The notes: generated by a model from the letters alone, not told the origin. Shown: positions 8,094 to 17,960, counted from the stretch's first letter. The stretch: DNA of 64,000 nt from Jeotgalicoccus halotolerans (GCF_003387165.1 NZ_QUMW01000009.1:434001-498000), one strand, 5' to 3'. Translations and numbers: made by a program.

Positions 8094-9218
8094 TTATTTA
8101 TTCTCATTTTTATAGTGCACTTTAACAATTTCAACAATCAGTTCCGTCATTTTGTACAATTCTTCAAGCGGCATACGTTCGCTTGTCGTGTGAATATATT
8201 CGTATCCCACTCCTAAAATTGCCGTTGGTACACCCTGGCCGTGGAAGATATTGCCGTCACTGCCTCCCCCGAGACTGATAATGTCAGTTTCTCTGCCGAT
8301 ATTCTCAATTGCTTCTGCTGCTGTTGTGATAACAGGGTCTTCTTTTGGTGCGTGCAGTGACGGGTACATAAGATCAACCTTGACATCAGCGCTGCCGCCG
8401 TATTCCGCTGCTGTTTCTTCAAAGGCGGTTTTGATTTTCTCGGATTCTGCTTGAAGTTTTTCATCTGATAAACTGCGCACTTCCGCTAAAATCTCCACAT
8501 TATCAGCAACGATATTCGTCGCCTGGCCGCCCTGGATCGTTCCGATGTTTGATGTCGTTTCTTCATCGATACGTCCGAGATTCATCTTGCTGATTGCTTT
8601 GGCAGCAAGGTTAATTGCACTGATACCTTTTTCAGGTTCGATGCCGGCATGTGCTTTTTTACCATAAATCTGCGCTTTAATTTTTGTCTGAGACGGTGCA
8701 CGGTTAACAATTGTACCGACTTCACCTGTCCCGTCGACAGCGTAGCCGAACTTACTTTTAATATTTTTAATATCCAGCGCTTTCGCGCCGACTAAACCTG
8801 TTTCCTCGCCCACTGTAATAATGACTTCAACATCACCGTGAGGAATATTTTCTTCTTTCAGCACGCGTACCGCTTCGATGATTGCAGAAATACCCGCTTT
8901 GTCATCAGCGCCTAAAATTGTTGTGCCGTCCGAATATACATAGCCGTCTTCGATGTGCGGTTTAACTCCGATTCCCGGCGTAACTGTGTCCATATGCACC
9001 ATAAATGCTACCGGCGAAATGTTTTCTTCGCCTTTAAGAGTAAAAATTAAGTTGCCTGCTCCGTAGCCTGTTACATCCTGTGTGTTATCCTCGAAACCTG
9101 CAAGATCGAGTTCGGTCAGAAGATTAAGCAGGTAGTCCGCTACTTTTCTTTCCTGTCCTGAGACTGAGTCTATTTGCACGATTTCTAAAAATTGTTCTGT
9201 CAGACGTTCTTTATTCAT
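8094..9218 (-). CDS. PepT-like M20 family peptidase (YqjE type)
   Basis: A 374-aa zinc metallopeptidase, probably a cytoplasmic di- or tripeptidase. Metal and catalytic motifs in order: MVHMDTVTPG, ILGADDKAGISAI, TVGEETGLVGAK, AVDGTGEVG and a late GYEYIHTTSERMPLEEL. A dimerisation domain occupies the middle (KAHAGIEPEKGISAI). I place the start at ATG 9218 (MNKERLTEQF), with GGAGG 9 nt upstream, rather than 14 codons earlier. In Listeria a PepT-like gene also lies near the bkd operon. The substrate is not defined by sequence. Confidence 0.88.
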   Translation of the reverse strand: MNKERLTEQFLEIVQIDSVSGQERKVADYLLNLLTELDLAGFEDNTQDVTGYGAGNLIFTLKGEENISPVAFMVHMDTVTPGIGVKPHIEDGYVYSDGTTILGADDKAGISAIIEAVRVLKEENIPHGDVEVIITVGEETGLVGAKALDIKNIKSKFGYAVDGTGEVGTIVNRAPSQTKIKAQIYGKKAHAGIEPEKGISAINLAAKAISKMNLGRIDEETTSNIGTIQGGQATNIVADNVEILAEVRSLSDEKLQAESEKIKTAFEETAAEYGGSADVKVDLMYPSLHAPKEDPVITTAAEAIENIGRETDIISLGGGSDGNIFHGQGVPTAILGVGYEYIHTTSERMPLEELYKMTELIVEIVKVHYKNENK

Positions 9219-9302
9219 AAAATTATGCCTCCAGCAGTTGATATATTGAATTATCTTCATGTATAGTTATTGTAACAATAAATTCTTAAAGGTGATGGGC
9301 GC

Positions 9303-9404
9303 ATGCAAAATAAAAAAGTACAAAGATATATAATCTGGTTTATGATTATACTTATAGTAGTTTCCGGCCTCTTAATGGGTGTCAGCTACTTAACTTCATT
9401 TTAA
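9303..9404 (+). CDS. prli42: Prli42-like membrane miniprotein (33 aa)
   Basis: ATG 9303 has GGTGAT 6 nt upstream and the frame closes at 9402-9404. It reads MQNKKVQRYIIWFMIILIVV, then SGLLMGVSYLTSF: a basic N-terminus followed by one transmembrane helix. This matches the layout of Prli42, the Firmicutes miniprotein that anchors the stressosome in Listeria (starts M-x-NKK/R-V, ends in a GxS segment). The setting (PepT-like gene, bkd operon, recN) supports the call. A strong terminator follows 11 nt later. Whether this organism has RsbRST partners cannot be seen here. Confidence 0.72.
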   Translation: MQNKKVQRYIIWFMIILIVVSGLLMGVSYLTSF

Positions 9405-9414
9405 AATCAGTGTA

Positions 9415-9446
9415 AAAACACCCTCAATAAATAGTTGAGGGTGTTT
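9415..9446. terminator. Bidirectional terminator between prli42 and brxB
   Basis: ACACCCTCAA-(7 nt)-TTGAGGGTGT is flanked by A and T runs on both sides, so it can serve both converging genes. Confidence 0.9.
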
Positions 9447-9453
9447 TATTTTC

Positions 9454-9891
9454 TTATGCTTCTTTACCGTATTCTTCAAACCACGCTTGCAGTCCGGTAA
9501 TAACGCTCATGATTTCATGGCCTTCAATTTCGTGGCGTTCAATCATATCGACGATTTTACCGTCTTTAAAGAACGCAAATGATGGAGATGATGGTAAATA
9601 ATCAGGTGCTTTGTCACGCATCTGTTCAGTTGCTTCTTTATCCTGGCCTGCAAATACTGTCAGAACCTGATCCGGAAGCTTGTCGTAATTTAACGAATGA
9701 ATGGCTGCAGGACGTGCAATACCACCGGCACATCCGCACACAGAGTTCACCATAACAAGTGCGGTTCCCTCTTTGTTTAAGTGTGCTTCGACGTCATCCG
9801 GTGTAAGCATTTCTGTATACCCGACGTCTGTTAATTCTTTACGCGCATTCTGAACTAAATCCTGCATGTATAAATTAAAGTCTAAATCCAT
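9454..9891 (-). CDS. brxB: Bacilliredoxin (YqiW/BrxB type)
   Basis: A thioredoxin-fold protein that removes bacillithiol from S-bacillithiolated proteins in the cytoplasm. The atypical CGC active site is visible in [14 protein letters not shown] (about residues 52-54), and the length (145 aa) equals Bacillus BrxB. The start at 9891 ([10 protein letters not shown]) has AAAGGAGA 8 nt upstream. It follows bkdB on the same strand, as yqiW lies near the bkd genes in Bacillus. The paralogue BrxA is nearly identical in motif, so the A or B label rests on context. Confidence 0.88.
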   Translation of the reverse strand: MDLDFNLYMQDLVQNARKELTDVGYTEMLTPDDVEAHLNKEGTALVMVNSVCGCAGGIARPAAIHSLNYDKLPDQVLTVFAGQDKEATEQMRDKAPDYLPSSPSFAFFKDGKIVDMIERHEIEGHEIMSVITGLQAWFEEYGKEA

Positions 9892-9971
9892 TTTGAAAAT
9901 CTCCTTTATACGACTCATTAAAAGTCATGTCAGTAATCTTTATTTTAGCGAGCGTATGAGTGTTTGTAAAG

Positions 9972-11231
9972 TTAATAAACCGAATCTGCATCCGGATTGA
10001 GATTCTCAATTTTTTCTTTCACAGCTTTAAGGAACTGCCCTGCGACTAATCCGTCGAGCACACGGTGGTCGATTGACAGGCACAAATTAACCATATGGCG
10101 CGCTGCGAGCATATCTCCGATAAACACCGGTTTCTTCACAATGGATTCCACTTGCAGAATTGCCACCTGAGGCTGATTAATAATTCCCATCGACTGAATT
10201 GAACCGAAGGCGCCTGTGTTATTCACCGTAAATGTTCCGCCGGCCATATCGTCACCCGTTAATTGGTTCGAACGGGCTTTATGTGCGAGCGTGCTGATAG
10301 ATTTCGCGATGCCTGTTAAGGAGCGTTCATCGGCATTTTTAATCACCGGTACGAACAGCTTATCTTCATTCGCGACTGCGATGGATAAGTTAATATCATC
10401 GTGGACAGTAATCGTATCGCCGTCCCACGAACTGTTCAGAATCGGATAGTCTTTCAGCACTTCCGACACAGCTTTTACGAAAAAGCTGAAGAAAGTTAAA
10501 TTGTATCCTTCCTGCTCTTTAAAACGTGCCTTGTGTTTATTGCGCAGATTAACGAGATTCGTTGCATCCACTTCCATCATCAGCCAGGCATGCGGTATTT
10601 CAGTTTTCGACTGAACCATGCGTTTGGCAATTTCTTTACGCACGCCGGATACTTTAATCGATTCGCCGCTTTTAACCGATGATTCTCTCTCAGAGACCGC
10701 TGGTCTTTCTTTTTCAGCTGCCGGTGGATTTACAGCTTGATCAGGCTGTTTAATCGGTCCTTCAGCGAGATACTTCTCGACATCTTTTTTAGTAATACGC
10801 CCGTTAAAGCCGGTTCCCTCGAGTTCCTCGATATCGATACCGTGCTCACCGATTAAACGCATGACGACCGGCGATAATCTCCGGCCGGCTGGCTGCGCTT
10901 TAACATCAGGCTTATTTGATCTAACCCCTTCTTCTTCAGTTTTATTTTCAGCGGTTTCAAATACTTCTTTCGCTGCCGGTTTTCCGTCAGCTCCGCCGTC
11001 AATATCAATTTTATAAATTGGTGCGCCGACATCGACAGTCTCACCTTCGGCCGCAAGTATTTCCGTAATGACACCGTCATGCACCGACGGCACTTCAGCT
11101 GTTACTTTCGCTGTATTGACTTCACAGACCGGGTCGTATTCGCTGACTCTGTCTCCTACTTTAACCAGCCAGTTTTCTATCGTTCCCTCGGTCACGCTTT
11201 CCCCGAGTTTAGGCATTGTAATTTCCGTCAT
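9972..11231 (-). CDS. bkdB: Branched-chain 2-oxoacid dehydrogenase E2 (lipoamide acyltransferase)
   Basis: Transfers the branched acyl group from E1 to CoA. Domain order: lipoyl domain (1-78), Asp/Glu/Ala/Pro-rich linker, peripheral subunit-binding domain (AGRRLSPVVMRLIGEHGID, about 116-150), second linker, and catalytic acyltransferase with DHRVLDGLVAGQF at the C-terminus (His and Asp of HxxxDG). The lipoylated lysine lies in EVNTAKVTAEVPS, where the usual Asp before Lys (TDK) is Ala. The start at ATG 11231 is chosen because GAGGTG lies 6 nt upstream; the GTG at 11240 overlaps that site. It is last in the ptb-bkd operon. Confidence 0.94.
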   Translation of the reverse strand: MTEITMPKLGESVTEGTIENWLVKVGDRVSEYDPVCEVNTAKVTAEVPSVHDGVITEILAAEGETVDVGAPIYKIDIDGGADGKPAAKEVFETAENKTEEEGVRSNKPDVKAQPAGRRLSPVVMRLIGEHGIDIEELEGTGFNGRITKKDVEKYLAEGPIKQPDQAVNPPAAEKERPAVSERESSVKSGESIKVSGVRKEIAKRMVQSKTEIPHAWLMMEVDATNLVNLRNKHKARFKEQEGYNLTFFSFFVKAVSEVLKDYPILNSSWDGDTITVHDDINLSIAVANEDKLFVPVIKNADERSLTGIAKSISTLAHKARSNQLTGDDMAGGTFTVNNTGAFGSIQSMGIINQPQVAILQVESIVKKPVFIGDMLAARHMVNLCLSIDHRVLDGLVAGQFLKAVKEKIENLNPDADSVY

Positions 11232-11243
11232 GTCTGTCACCTC

Positions 11244-12227
11244 TTAATACTCGCTGAGTTCGAGCATTTTATTGTAAATTTTATCGGGATTCATCATAAA
11301 ATAATCTTCCATCGGCGGTGCATACGGCATCGACGGCACATCCGGCCCCGCAAGGCGCATAATCGGCGCATCGAGATCGTAAAGACAGTTTTCACCGATA
11401 ATTGCCGATACTTCACTGATCAGGCTGCCCTCGAGATTATCTTCAGTTACCAGCAGCACTTTCCCTGTTTTTGAAGCTGCTTTAATAATTGCTTCTTTAT
11501 CCAGAGGATAAAGGGTGCGTAAATCAAGGATTTCCGCTTCGTATCCTTCTTTTGAAAGCTGTTCTGCCGCCTGCATAGCGTAATTGACGCACAGTCCGTA
11601 AGTAATGACAGTAATATCATCACCTTCGCGTTTAACGTCCGCTTTACCGAGAGGGATCGTATAATCACCCTCGGGCACTTCGCCTTTTAAAAGCCGGTAA
11701 GCTTTTTTGTGTTCAAAGAATAAGACCGGGTCGTTGTCTTTAATAGCCGCCATCAATAAACCTTTCGCATCTGCCGGTGTAGAAGGTACGACAACTTTCA
11801 GTCCCGGTGTAGAGACGAAGATCGATTCGATCGACTGCGAATGATACAGAGCCCCATGAATACCACCGCCGAACGGCGCGCGGATAACCATAGGCGCATT
11901 CCAGTCGTTATCCGAGCGGTAACGGACTTTAGCCGCTTCATTTAATATCTGGTTGACTGCGGGCAGAATATATTCTGCAAACTGGATTTCAGCGACAGGC
12001 CTTTTACCCATCATTGCAGCGCCGACACTCGTACCGACAATATTGCTTTCAGCAAGCGGAGTATCGAGGACGCGCATTTCTCCGAATTTCTCCTGCAGTC
12101 CTTCTGTGACTTTAAAGACGCCGCCTTTTTTACCGACATCTTCACCGAGTACAAATACATTATCATCCTGTTCCATCGCAACAAACAAGGCATCGCGAAT
12201 TGCATCGAGATAAGACAATTTAGCCAT
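11244..12227 (-). CDS. bkdAB: Branched-chain 2-oxoacid dehydrogenase E1 beta
   Basis: The beta subunit of the thiamin-diphosphate decarboxylase that oxidises 2-oxo acids from valine, leucine and isoleucine. The 327-aa protein shows FVLGEDVGKKGGVFKVTEGL, ESNIVGTSVGAAMMGKRPV, RAPFGGGIHGALYHSQS and EDNLEGS, all conserved in E1 beta. It overlaps bkdAA by 8 nt and is 12 nt from bkdB, so translation is probably coupled. Confidence 0.96.
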   Translation of the reverse strand: MAKLSYLDAIRDALFVAMEQDDNVFVLGEDVGKKGGVFKVTEGLQEKFGEMRVLDTPLAESNIVGTSVGAAMMGKRPVAEIQFAEYILPAVNQILNEAAKVRYRSDNDWNAPMVIRAPFGGGIHGALYHSQSIESIFVSTPGLKVVVPSTPADAKGLLMAAIKDNDPVLFFEHKKAYRLLKGEVPEGDYTIPLGKADVKREGDDITVITYGLCVNYAMQAAEQLSKEGYEAEILDLRTLYPLDKEAIIKAASKTGKVLLVTEDNLEGSLISEVSAIIGENCLYDLDAPIMRLAGPDVPSMPYAPPMEDYFMMNPDKIYNKMLELSEY

Positions 12228-13215
12228 TGTTTACCTCCTCATAAACGTGTTTTAAAGTATGTTCAGGTGCTGCATAAGGTGCAGCTTCGGCGGCTTTCGT
12301 TGCCTTGTTTACAGTATCTTTAATTTCAGCTTCTACTGTTTGAAGCCATGCTTCGTCGATAATTTTTTCCTCGAGCAGATAGAGCTTAAATGACTCCAGA
12401 CAGTCATCTTTTTTATTTTTCTGAAGCTCATCAGCTTCACGGTATTTATCGTCATCGTCTGATGAGTGCGGTGTTAAACGAATGGACATTGCTTCGATTA
12501 AAGATGCGCCTTCGCCGTTAACTGCCCGGTCTCTCGCTTCTTTCATCACTTTGTAGACAGCGATTGGATCGTTGCCGTCGACTTGTTCCCCGTGCATGCC
12601 GTAGCCGACTGCCCGGTCCGATAATTTGTCTGCACCATACTGGAGATGTACCGGTACGCTGATTGCATATTTATTGTTTTCAATCAGGCAGATAAACGGC
12701 AGCTTGTGCACACCGGCAAAGTTTAATCCTTCGTGGAAATCACCCTGCGATGTTGAACCTTCACCAAGCGTTGCAAGAGAGACACGTTTTTCACCGTTCA
12801 TTTTAAAGACGTAGCTTGCGCCGACTGCATGCGGGATCTGAGTCGTTACAGCAGATCCCTGAGTCATAATATTGCTCGCTTTCTTGCTGAAATGCCCCGG
12901 CATCTGGCGTCCCCCGCTCTGCACATCTGCACCGCGGGCAAAGGCTGACAGCATCGTTTCTTCAGGCGTCATGCCAAAATGTGTCACGAGCGCAAGATCC
13001 CTGTAGTAAGGGTTGATAATATCGACATCTTTATCGAGTGCGAAGGCCGCACCGACCTGAGTTGCTTCCTGTCCCTGGCACGAAATGACAAAGGGCAGCT
13101 TGCCTGCGCGGTTTAAGAGCCACATCCGCTCATCAAGACGGCGCGATAGCAGCATTGTTCTGTACATTTCCTGTAAATCTGTTTCTGATAAATCTGTTTC
13201 TTTATGTGATAACAA
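12220..13215 (-). CDS. bkdAA: Branched-chain 2-oxoacid dehydrogenase E1 alpha
   Basis: The ThDP-binding subunit of E1. The ThDP/Mg motif is GEGSTSQGDFHEGLNFAG; a phosphorylation-loop-like RLTPHSSDDDD is conserved with Bacillus BkdAA. I place the start at a TTG (13215, LLSHKETDLSETD), which has GAAGGTGA 5 nt upstream, giving 331 aa against 330 in Bacillus. The longer ATG-started frame (to 13335) would run 107 nt into lpd with no ribosome site. The gap to lpd is 13 nt. Confidence 0.93.
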   Translation of the reverse strand: MLSHKETDLSETDLQEMYRTMLLSRRLDERMWLLNRAGKLPFVISCQGQEATQVGAAFALDKDVDIINPYYRDLALVTHFGMTPEETMLSAFARGADVQSGGRQMPGHFSKKASNIMTQGSAVTTQIPHAVGASYVFKMNGEKRVSLATLGEGSTSQGDFHEGLNFAGVHKLPFICLIENNKYAISVPVHLQYGADKLSDRAVGYGMHGEQVDGNDPIAVYKVMKEARDRAVNGEGASLIEAMSIRLTPHSSDDDDKYREADELQKNKKDDCLESFKLYLLEEKIIDEAWLQTVEAEIKDTVNKATKAAEAAPYAAPEHTLKHVYEEVNNG

Positions 13216-13228
13216 GAATTTCACCTTC

Positions 13229-14641
13229 CTAAACGTGAATTGCGATACCTTCGGCATCAAGTCCAATTTCTTTAATAATTTCTCCGACAGATGGATGGGC
13301 AAATACCGCGCTCGACAATTCAAGCGCCGAAGCATCCATAAATTTCGCGAGCGACAGCTGATTAATCAGTTCGGTCGCATGCGCACCTACTACGGAGGCG
13401 CCGAGAATATCTCCTTCGGGTGAGACGTTCAATTTAATGAAGCCTTCCCCGCCATCTTCGATGACTGCTTTCGCTATTGCCGAGAGTGGCAGTTTATGTG
13501 TTTTAAACTCTGTATTATTTTCTTTTAGCTGCTTAGTGGTCAGACCAATCGAAGCAACTTCCGGTGATGTATAGATACATCTCGGGACATTGTCATAATT
13601 AAGCTGAAGCGGATTATTGTCCGTAATATGCTCTGCTGCAATCAGAGCTTCTTCAATAGCAACATGTGCAAGCTGCTGGGATGAAGTAACATCTCCAATC
13701 GCATAGATGTGCGATTCACTGGTCTGCTGGAATTCATTAACTTCAATCACACCGTGATCCATTTTAACTTTGGTGTTCTGAAGTCCGAGTTCTTCCGTGT
13801 TTGCTTTTCGTCCGATTGCAACGACTGCTTTATCGAATACTTCAGTGTTCCCGTCAATTACGAGACCCACGCTGTCTTTTTTAATATCGATGCCTTCAGC
13901 TTCCAGTTTAACACCGGTCTTAATAACAACTCCACTATCAGACAGAGATTTATGAACAGCTTGTGCTACATCTTTGTCTTCTGCCGGCAGAATATGCTCG
14001 GCCGCTTCAAGCACAGTGACTTCTGAACCGAATGTATTCAAGATTGTTGCGAATTCAACGCCGATAACACCGCCGCCGACAATTGCAATTTTCTTTGGAA
14101 TATCTTCCATATACATCAGATCATCACTCGATAAAATTACTTCACCGTCAAACGGCATAAAAGGGAGTTCTGCAGGCTTCGAACCGGCAGCGATAACGAC
14201 GAAATCGTTAACGAGTATTTCACTTTCTTTTTCTTCATCTTCATAGCTGACACTGACAGCGCCAGCCAGGGGTGAGAACAATGACGGACCGAGAACAGTT
14301 GCTGTCCCTTCGTAAATATCCACCTTGTTTTTATCGAGCAGGTATTTTATTCCGGCCTGCATTTTATTAACGACATTATCTTTCCGGCTAATAATATTTG
14401 ACATTTCAAATGAGGGCTTATGTGGTGTAATACCGTATAGCTCTGCATTTTTCATCGTGTTAATGACTTCTGCACTTTTTAAAAAACTTTTCGTCGGAAT
14501 ACATCCTTTGTTTAAACATGTACCGCCGAGTTTGCTTTTCTCTACAACGGCGACCTGGTGGCCGAGCTGGCTGAGTTTAATAGCAGCGATGTATCCGCCT
14601 GTACCGCCGCCGACGATCACTGTATCGTAATTTTTAGTCAT
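13229..14641 (-). CDS. lpdA: Dihydrolipoamide dehydrogenase (E3)
   Basis: A flavoprotein that reoxidises the lipoyl group with NAD+. The 470-aa sequence shows FAD-binding VIVGGGTGGYIAAIKLSQLG, the redox disulfide GGTCLNKGCIPTK (about residues 41-46), NAD-binding IVGGGVIGVEFA, YAIGDVTSSQQLAH and the catalytic HPSVGE near the end. It lies within the bkd operon, so it is the branched-chain-specific E3 (LpdV type) rather than the pyruvate dehydrogenase E3. It overlaps buk by 8 nt. Confidence 0.95.
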   Translation of the reverse strand: MTKNYDTVIVGGGTGGYIAAIKLSQLGHQVAVVEKSKLGGTCLNKGCIPTKSFLKSAEVINTMKNAELYGITPHKPSFEMSNIISRKDNVVNKMQAGIKYLLDKNKVDIYEGTATVLGPSLFSPLAGAVSVSYEDEEKESEILVNDFVVIAAGSKPAELPFMPFDGEVILSSDDLMYMEDIPKKIAIVGGGVIGVEFATILNTFGSEVTVLEAAEHILPAEDKDVAQAVHKSLSDSGVVIKTGVKLEAEGIDIKKDSVGLVIDGNTEVFDKAVVAIGRKANTEELGLQNTKVKMDHGVIEVNEFQQTSESHIYAIGDVTSSQQLAHVAIEEALIAAEHITDNNPLQLNYDNVPRCIYTSPEVASIGLTTKQLKENNTEFKTHKLPLSAIAKAVIEDGGEGFIKLNVSPEGDILGASVVGAHATELINQLSLAKFMDASALELSSAVFAHPSVGEIIKEIGLDAEGIAIHV

Positions 14642-15716
14642 GAGTTTCCTCCGCTCTGTAAGTCTTCAGCAAGTTTCTGTCCTGTTCTACTGTATATGCA
14701 CCGTAGGCCAGTGCTTCCATTTCAAGTTCGCCCGGGTAAACCATTATTGGTGCGAGAAATGAAATATAGGGTCTGATTAACTCCATTACGTAACTGCTGT
14801 GGCTGATACCGCCTGTAAAAATAATGTGGTCGATTTCACCGTGCAGTACAGCGGCTTTAGCGCCGATTTCCTTGCCGATTTGAAAAGCCATAGCGTTAAG
14901 CACTTCTTCGCTATTCTTGTCACCGTGTTCAATATCAGCTACTATATCGCGGATATCTTCAGTGTTTAAATGAGACAATAGCCCGCCCTGTTTAGAGATC
15001 AGTTTATTTATATCTGAAAGAGACAGGCCGGAGCGTTCTATATATTTAAGCAGGCCGTCGGCCGGAATACTGCCGGCGCGTGTCGGACTCATCGGTCCGT
15101 CACCGTTCAGGCCGTTGTTGACATCGATCACCTTTCCAAGGTGATGCGCACCGACTGTTATGCCCCCGCCCATATGAATAACGATTAAATTTAACTCTTC
15201 GTAGTCTCTCTTTATACTTTCAGCATACTTTCTCGCCACTGCTTTTTGGTTCAATGCGTGGAAAATGGAAGTTCTTTTGACATTTTTTAAGCCGGTATAC
15301 TGAGCTTCTACACACAGTTCATCGACGACAACCGGATCTGTAATGACAGCTTCGATTTTGTAGTTTTCAGCAAAGTCAGCAGCGAGTATGCCGCTTAAGT
15401 TTGATGCGTGATCTCCGTAGCGGCCTTCCGTTAAATCTTTAAGCATATCTTCGTTGATTAAATACGTGCCGCCTTCAACAGGATGAAGCAGACCGCCGCG
15501 TGAAGCGACAATGCTGACTTCTTCCGGCCGAACACCGCATTCACAAAAAAACATCATCAGCGTATGGTAGCGTACAGCTTTCTGTTCGTTAATATTCTGA
15601 CTGATTAGTTCCTTGTCATGGGAGTAGGTCTTAACTATATGGCAATTTAAATCCCGGAAGAGCGCAACTTTAGTCGTTGTACTCCCGAGATTTAATACAA
15701 GTATAAACTTTTTCAT
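14634..15716 (-). CDS. buk: Butyrate / branched-chain fatty-acid kinase
   Basis: Converts acyl phosphates such as isobutyryl- and isovaleryl-phosphate to free acid with formation of ATP. The ASKHA kinase fold shows LNLGSTTTKVALF at the N-terminus, HMGGGITVGAHHLGKVIDVNNGLNGDGPMSPTRAG in the middle and IIFTGGISHSSYV near the C-terminus. The 360-aa length is normal. It follows bcd by 2 nt. Confidence 0.94.
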   Translation of the reverse strand: MKKFILVLNLGSTTTKVALFRDLNCHIVKTYSHDKELISQNINEQKAVRYHTLMMFFCECGVRPEEVSIVASRGGLLHPVEGGTYLINEDMLKDLTEGRYGDHASNLSGILAADFAENYKIEAVITDPVVVDELCVEAQYTGLKNVKRTSIFHALNQKAVARKYAESIKRDYEELNLIVIHMGGGITVGAHHLGKVIDVNNGLNGDGPMSPTRAGSIPADGLLKYIERSGLSLSDINKLISKQGGLLSHLNTEDIRDIVADIEHGDKNSEEVLNAMAFQIGKEIGAKAAVLHGEIDHIIFTGGISHSSYVMELIRPYISFLAPIMVYPGELEMEALAYGAYTVEQDRNLLKTYRAEETHD

Positions 15717-15718
15717 TA

Positions 15719-16816
15719 CTATTTTCTTCCAGAAAGGATATTTTTATCAGATTGAGTGTATACACTCTTCACATTCTGGATCGCTTTAATACGCGCTTCT
15801 GCAAGATGATCTGCCGCGTGCTGCGGTGAAATATTTTGTTCTTTTGCAATCGTAAAGATTTTATCTATCTGGTTATATACATCTTTGACTTTTGCTGTTG
15901 CACGTTCTTTGTTGTAGCCTTCCAGTTCATCAGCAACATTAATCACACCGCCGGAGTTTACCACGTAATCCGGTGCGTAAACAATGCCCGCATCCTCGAG
16001 TGCCTGGCCGTGTTTTTCAATGTCCAGCAGCTGGTTGTTCGCACTGCCGCAAATCGCTTTAACCTTCAGCTGTGGAATCGTATCATCGTTTAAAATTCCG
16101 CCGAGTGCACATGGTGCAAAGATATCCGCTGCGACACCGTAGATCTCATCAAGACCGACAGCTTCCGCGCCGAAATCATCGACCGCACGCTGCACTGCAG
16201 CTTCGCTGATATCCGTTACGATTAATTTTGCCCCTGCTTCATGCAGATGCGCACACAAGCTGTACGCCACATTGCCGACACCCTGAACTGCCACAGTTTT
16301 ACCTGCAAGATCGTCGCTGCCGAAGGCTTCTTTAGCTGTACGCTGAGTCGCAACGAATAGTCCGAGAGCTGTAAACGGACTCGGGTTGCCGCTCGAACCG
16401 TAGGCTTCGCTGACGCCGCATACATAGTCAGTTTCCTGGTAAATGTAATCCATATCTTCAACAGTTGTACCAACATCTTCTGCTGCGATGTAGCGTCCGC
16501 CGAGATTGTTAATGTAACGTCCGAGCGATCGGAAGAATGCTTCTGACTTGTCTTTTGATGCATCTCCGATAACAACAGCCTTGCCGCCGCCGAGGTTGAG
16601 TCCTGCTGCTGCGTTTTTGTAAGTCATGCCTTTAGCGAGACGGAGCACGTCCGTAATTGCTTCATCTTCATGTTCGTAATTCCAGAACCTGATGCCCCCG
16701 AGTGCCGGCCCAAGTGTCGTATCGTGAATACAGATAATTGCTTTAAGTCCGCTTGCTTTATCCTGGCAGAATACTAATTGTTCATAGTCGCCCTGTTCCA
16801 TTTCAGTAAAAATCAT
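15719..16816 (-). CDS. bcd: Leucine dehydrogenase
   Basis: NAD-dependent oxidative deamination of leucine, valine and isoleucine to the 2-oxo acids used by Bkd. The 365-aa protein has [10 protein letters not shown], the catalytic lysine region [21 protein letters not shown] and the Rossmann motif [13 protein letters not shown]. The start at ATG 16816 is chosen because AGGAGG is 9 nt upstream; an ATG three codons earlier directly abuts that site. The start is 1 nt from the ptb stop. Confidence 0.95.
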   Translation of the reverse strand: MIFTEMEQGDYEQLVFCQDKASGLKAIICIHDTTLGPALGGIRFWNYEHEDEAITDVLRLAKGMTYKNAAAGLNLGGGKAVVIGDASKDKSEAFFRSLGRYINNLGGRYIAAEDVGTTVEDMDYIYQETDYVCGVSEAYGSSGNPSPFTALGLFVATQRTAKEAFGSDDLAGKTVAVQGVGNVAYSLCAHLHEAGAKLIVTDISEAAVQRAVDDFGAEAVGLDEIYGVAADIFAPCALGGILNDDTIPQLKVKAICGSANNQLLDIEKHGQALEDAGIVYAPDYVVNSGGVINVADELEGYNKERATAKVKDVYNQIDKIFTIAKEQNISPQHAADHLAEARIKAIQNVKSVYTQSDKNILSGRK

Positions 16817-16817
16817 A

Positions 16818-17723
16818 TTAAACATCCTCCTGATTGTGTTCCATCATTTTAATTGCCAATTTAATTGAATTATACTTCTCTTCTTTTGAATCTGCACGCG
16901 AAGTCAGTACGAAAGGGACTTTAAGTCCGGCGATCATACCCGCTACGTGAGCGCCAGCAGTCGTCACGAGTGCTTTATACAGTATGTTTCCCGCATCGAT
17001 GTGCGGCATAATCAGTATATCTGCATTACCTGCGACAGCTGAGTCGTACCCTTTAATTTCTGCAGCGGATTTTGACAGTGCAAGATCATACTGCATAGGC
17101 CCGTCGATTATTGCCTCTTTAAAATTACAGGCCCTCACTATTGTATCATTTGTGACGGTAGAAGCTATTTTTTCATTCACTTTTTCGACTGCAGAAATGA
17201 GAGCAATTTTAGGTTCTTTAATACCGAGCTTGCCTGCTGCGGTAATAGTATTTTCTATTATTTTAATTTTGGTTTCTGTATTCGGATCGATATTCATCGC
17301 CGCATCGCTGATAATTACCGGCTTGTGGTATTTCGGCAGGCTGAACAGTGCAATGTGAGATAAAAGGTCCTGTTTCAGCAGCTTTAATTCTTTATTTAAT
17401 ACTGCTTTTAAAATAACACTTGTTGAAATAAGACCCTTCATCAGAACCTCTGCCCCGCCGTCAGCAATAAACTGGCCGGCCTTAGCCGCTGCATCCTGAT
17501 CATTTGTACTGTGGTGAATCGATATATTATGTATTGTATAATCAAAATTTATTTTTTTGAACATTTCTTTTATCTTGTGTTCATCATCAAAAAGATGCCA
17601 TTTTATACCGAGTTCCCGTTCTGTATCAATGACCAGTTCAAGCAGGTCGTCTGAGGCCGCTCTGACGAGTGCTATTGATGCTTCGGTGCCTGTCTTAATC
17701 TGTAATATTTCATCAAAATTCAT
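16818..17723 (-). CDS. ptb: Phosphate butyryltransferase (branched acyl-CoA to acyl-phosphate)
   Basis: Exchanges CoA for phosphate on butyryl-, isobutyryl- and isovaleryl-CoA; with buk it yields ATP. The 301-aa protein belongs to the phosphate acetyl/butyryltransferase family: [33 protein letters not shown] and [21 protein letters not shown]. It is first in the operon ptb-bcd-buk-lpd-bkdAA-bkdAB-bkdB, the same order as the Listeria and Bacillus operons. GAGGAGG precedes the ATG. Confidence 0.95.
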   Translation of the reverse strand: MNFDEILQIKTGTEASIALVRAASDDLLELVIDTERELGIKWHLFDDEHKIKEMFKKINFDYTIHNISIHHSTNDQDAAAKAGQFIADGGAEVLMKGLISTSVILKAVLNKELKLLKQDLLSHIALFSLPKYHKPVIISDAAMNIDPNTETKIKIIENTITAAGKLGIKEPKIALISAVEKVNEKIASTVTNDTIVRACNFKEAIIDGPMQYDLALSKSAAEIKGYDSAVAGNADILIMPHIDAGNILYKALVTTAGAHVAGMIAGLKVPFVLTSRADSKEEKYNSIKLAIKMMEHNQEDV

Positions 17724-17743
17724 GAATTCGCCTCCTCAGAATT

Positions 17744-17827
17744 ATTATACAATATTTCGGATAAATACATTTACCAGACCCCTTTTGAAAGCCCTTACAA
17801 AAATCATACAATTATTTTTCGAAAATG
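17744..17827 (-). promoter_or_regulatory. ptb-bkd operon promoter region with a weak CodY-like site
   Basis: On the reverse strand TATAAT (17744-17749) lies 20 nt before the ptb start; no good -35 was found. Further upstream (17813-17827) a near-palindrome ATTTTTCGAAAAT matches the CodY box AATTTTCWGAAAATT at about 11 of 15 positions. CodY control of branched-chain catabolism would make sense. No BkdR/sigma-54-type -24/-12 element was recognised. Confidence 0.35.
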
Positions 17828-17960
17828 AAAAGTGTATCAAAAAATGTTTAATAATTAAGAATATTCAAGGTCTAATTTCATACATGTTTCATAAATCGTA
17901 AATTTTACTTTCCGGGTTTTGTTGTATAATATTATTTAGAAATGATTTTAGGAGAAGATT

